Shown here in pieces: positions 47,615 through 47,949 of a stretch of 47,949 nucleotides of DNA. The notes beneath the pieces are model-generated. The model saw only the letters and a list, made by a program, of their open reading frames with translations, was not told where the DNA came from and did not search any database. Source of the stretch: Candidatus Lactobacillus pullistercoris (GTDB lineage Bacteria; Bacillota; Bacilli; Lactobacillales; Lactobacillaceae). Every line of letters starts with the position of its first letter. Position 1 is the first letter of the stretch. A program made the translations under genes and the position numbers. Where the stretch lies: contig JAHLFT010000018.1 of the NCBI GenBank assembly GCA_018883635.1, positions 1 through 47,949 of the forward strand. The letters are read 5' to 3'.

Positions 47615-47949
47615 ATGGTCAAATATCCTAGCGGTAGCATGGCCGCTTTTAGAAAAACAGCTAAAAAATCAAAGTTACGTCGATCGTACCATCATCGAAA
47701 AGGTGTAAGCTTTTCAGATCGTGGTATGACGCTTGAACAGCAGATTAACGAATCAAATAAATACTATCTTCAACAGGAAGTCGCTGTTGTGCATAAAAAG
47801 CCGACTCCGATTCAAATTGTAAAGGTAGATTATCCTAAACGTTCAAAAGCAGTTATTAGAGAAGCTTATTTTAGACAAGCCTCAACAACTGATTATAATG
47901 GCGTTTATAAAGGATATTATTTGGATTTTGAAGCTAAGGAAACGAGAAA
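47615..47949 (+). CDS. recU: Holliday junction resolvase RecU (5' part)
   Basis: N-terminal about 111 residues of RecU, cut by the window end. RecU resolves Holliday junctions and modulates RecA in Firmicutes. The disordered basic N-terminus ([17 protein letters not shown]) precedes the PD-(D/E)xK nuclease core: [17 protein letters not shown], then STTDYNG (catalytic Asp) and LDFEAKET (catalytic Glu and Lys). ATG 47615 has AGGAG at 47602-47606; a TATAAT (47590-47595) lies upstream. It is divergent from ypsA, a conserved arrangement; in other Firmicutes a class A penicillin-binding protein gene follows. Confidence 0.94.
   Translation, partial: MVKYPSGSMAAFRKTAKKSKLRRSYHHRKGVSFSDRGMTLEQQINESNKYYLQQEVAVVHKKPTPIQIVKVDYPKRSKAVIREAYFRQASTTDYNGVYKGYYLDFEAKETR

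Noticed and set aside
1-47949. CRISPR array or tRNA genes
   Set aside because: No regularly spaced direct repeats, and no tRNA cloverleaf noticed on either strand by eye. A dedicated tRNA scan was not possible.

Overview
This window is a low-GC Firmicute chromosome, almost certainly a Lactobacillus of the acidophilus/gasseri-johnsonii type. The evidence is the AT-rich DNA, strong AGGAGG-like ribosome binding sites, and conserved gene blocks: rpsA-der-hup, rbgA-rnhB-dprA-topA-trmFO-xerC-hslVU, plsY/parE-parC, and recU/ypsA-gpsB-rnpB-rlmL. Most of it is housekeeping sequence. I see no prophage, insertion sequence, CRISPR array or tRNA. The species call is inference from protein character, because no 16S gene is present.

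Layout. 0-5.3 kb: ribosomal protein S1, GTPase Der, HU, a TPR protein and a YitT-type membrane protein. 5.3-10.1 kb: CCA-adding enzyme, a hemolysin III-like membrane protein, a DegV fatty-acid-binding protein with a YozE-like protein, then a heavily decayed Na+/H+ antiporter pseudogene. 10.1-19.1 kb: a long same-strand run for ribosome assembly (rbgA), nucleic-acid metabolism (rnhB, dprA, topA), tRNA methylation (trmFO), chromosome dimer resolution (xerC) and the HslVU protease. 19.2-28.8 kb: an aldose-epimerase-like protein, a LysR effector domain with no HTH, plsY, topoisomerase IV (parE, parC), a LysR regulator, pyrophosphatase and cyclophilin. 28.8-31.4 kb: a frameshifted XRE regulator, a 1.2 kb AT-rich gap holding a dif site at 29612-29639, and an XerS-like recombinase. 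31.4-34.8 kb: a MarR-DegV pair with a clear operator, then rqcH/fbpA. 34.8-42.1 kb: a minus-strand operon fhs-lspA-rluD-carA-carB. 42.3-47.9 kb: a third DegV, a small membrane protein, a metallophosphoesterase, rlmL, RNase P RNA, gpsB, ypsA and the start of recU.

Chromosome architecture. Left of about 29.6 kb nearly all genes are on the plus strand, and right of it nearly all are on the minus strand. The switch coincides with a 28-bp site that matches the Bacillus subtilis dif sequence at 24 of 28 positions (compared from memory). This window therefore very likely spans the replication terminus.

Most notable observation. The carA-carB pair is full length and uninterrupted but has lost catalytic residues in all three active sites: the amidotransferase Cys and His, and the metal-binding Glu/Asn of both ATP-grasp domains. 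It lies next to lspA-rluD, where the pyr operon sits in many Firmicutes, but the other pyr genes are missing. It looks like a retained pseudoenzyme complex, not a working carbamoyl phosphate synthetase. Also notable are the terminus-linked XerS-like recombinase with an atypical catalytic residue, the solo LysR effector domain, and two strong palindromic operators at 32.9 and 33.0 kb.
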